Shown: piece after piece, positions 63,802-64,000 of the stretch | Numbering within the stretch: position 1 is the first letter of the stretch | Layout: the number at the start of each line of letters is the position of its first letter | NCBI RefSeq assembly: GCF_025403485.1 | Contig: NZ_CP099966.1 | Location: 1,054,001 to 1,118,000 of the forward strand | From: Chryseobacterium paludis | Lineage (GTDB): Bacteria; Bacteroidota; Bacteroidia; Flavobacteriales; Weeksellaceae | Length of the DNA stretch: 64,000 nucleotides | Direction: 5' to 3' | The notes under the pieces: generated by a model | Seen by the model: the letters and a program-made list of their open reading frames with translations, nothing else | What the model was told of the DNA's origin: nothing | Database searches by the model: none | Position numbers and translations under genes: made by a program

Positions 63802-64000
63802 TTAGGCATCATTTAGTTTTCTATAAAAATGAAGAGACTTTTCTATATTTTCCTGGCTGCATTCATGATCATAAACACATGACCCTATTCCTGAAAGCAG
63901 GGAGAAATTAATTTTCTTTTCGGTATTCTTTTTATCATTCAGTAATAATGCAGAAAGATCTTCATCTTTAAAGTCACTGATATCTAAATAAGGATAGTAT
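63802..64000 (-). CDS. aroB: 3-dehydroquinate synthase, C-terminal end (5' truncated by the window)
   Basis: The last 65 residues of a protein read to TAA at 63804-63802. LLLNDKKNTEKKINFSLLSGIGSCVYDHECSQENIEKSLHFYRKL fits the AroB ending (DKKN-x-x-x-KINF-x-LL-x-x-IG). AroB makes dehydroquinate from DAHP in the shikimate pathway. The N-terminal part lies outside the window, so the assignment rests on this segment alone. Confidence 0.75.
   Translation of the reverse strand, partial: YYPYLDISDFKDEDLSALLLNDKKNTEKKINFSLLSGIGSCVYDHECSQENIEKSLHFYRKLNDA

Noticed and set aside
1..64000. CRISPR arrays, insertion sequences, prophage, integrative elements
   Set aside because: No regular spacer-repeat pattern, transposase, integrase or terminal duplication was seen anywhere in the window.

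Overview
The window looks like a chromosomal segment from a flavobacterium of the Chryseobacterium type (family Weeksellaceae). Three observations support this. The DNA is AT-rich, with promoters of the Bacteroidetes form (TTTG or TTG, about 18-20 bp, then TAnnTTTG) and almost no Shine-Dalgarno sequences. Several secreted proteins end in the type IX secretion (T9SS) sorting domain. The gene content is typical of Bacteroidetes: SusD-free lipoproteins, DUF4230, PorT-like barrels, a short LeuA and bifunctional HisB and HisIE. Genus is an inference; no rRNA is present.

Layout. 1-5.4 kb: the tail of a cytochrome c biogenesis gene, an SPFH/ribbon-helix-helix pair, and a lysine degradation pair (L-lysine 6-aminotransferase and a piperideine-6-carboxylate dehydrogenase). 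5.5-13.6 kb: a MarR-controlled tripartite RND efflux operon and a GNAT-MarR operon, both with palindromic operators. 13.6-17.9 kb: an orphan transcription unit candidate, tRNA-Ala(GGC), small lipoproteins, an NlpC/P60 hydrolase, a lone LytTR protein and dapD. 17.9-21.9 kb: a four-gene glycosyltransferase/deacetylase operon. 21.9-29.0 kb: a complete histidine operon (hisG-D-C-B-H-A-F-IE) behind a clear transcription attenuator with a His-rich leader peptide. 29.2-31.7 kb: two tandem secreted M28 peptidases. 31.8-36.9 kb: thrS-infC and rpmI-rplT, separated by a lectin lipoprotein and an alpha/beta hydrolase. 37-44.3 kb: an M19 dipeptidase, a helical hypothetical protein, and leuA-leuC-leuD-leuB.

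44.3-52.8 kb is mostly minus-strand: a small cell-envelope/MazG-like cluster, a lipoprotein with a TNT-type NAD glycohydrolase domain followed directly by a zinc-ribbon protein (a possible toxin-immunity pair), a large T9SS metalloprotease, a DinB-like protein and an acyl-CoA dehydrogenase. 52.9-59.8 kb: a T9SS endonuclease I, a SatD-family regulator with a membrane DUF3307 partner preceded by three equally spaced operators, purC, purF and a glycerophosphodiesterase. 59.9-63.4 kb: four paralogous outer-membrane beta-barrel genes in tandem, at least three with sigma-54-type -24/-12 promoters. The window ends in the 3' end of aroB.

Most noteworthy: (1) the SatD/DUF3307 locus with a 29-bp-phased operator array; (2) sigma-54-type promoters shared by the barrel array; (3) the TNT lipoprotein/zinc-ribbon pair and the large nested inverted repeat upstream of it; (4) the histidine attenuator. 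No CRISPR array, insertion sequence or prophage was seen.
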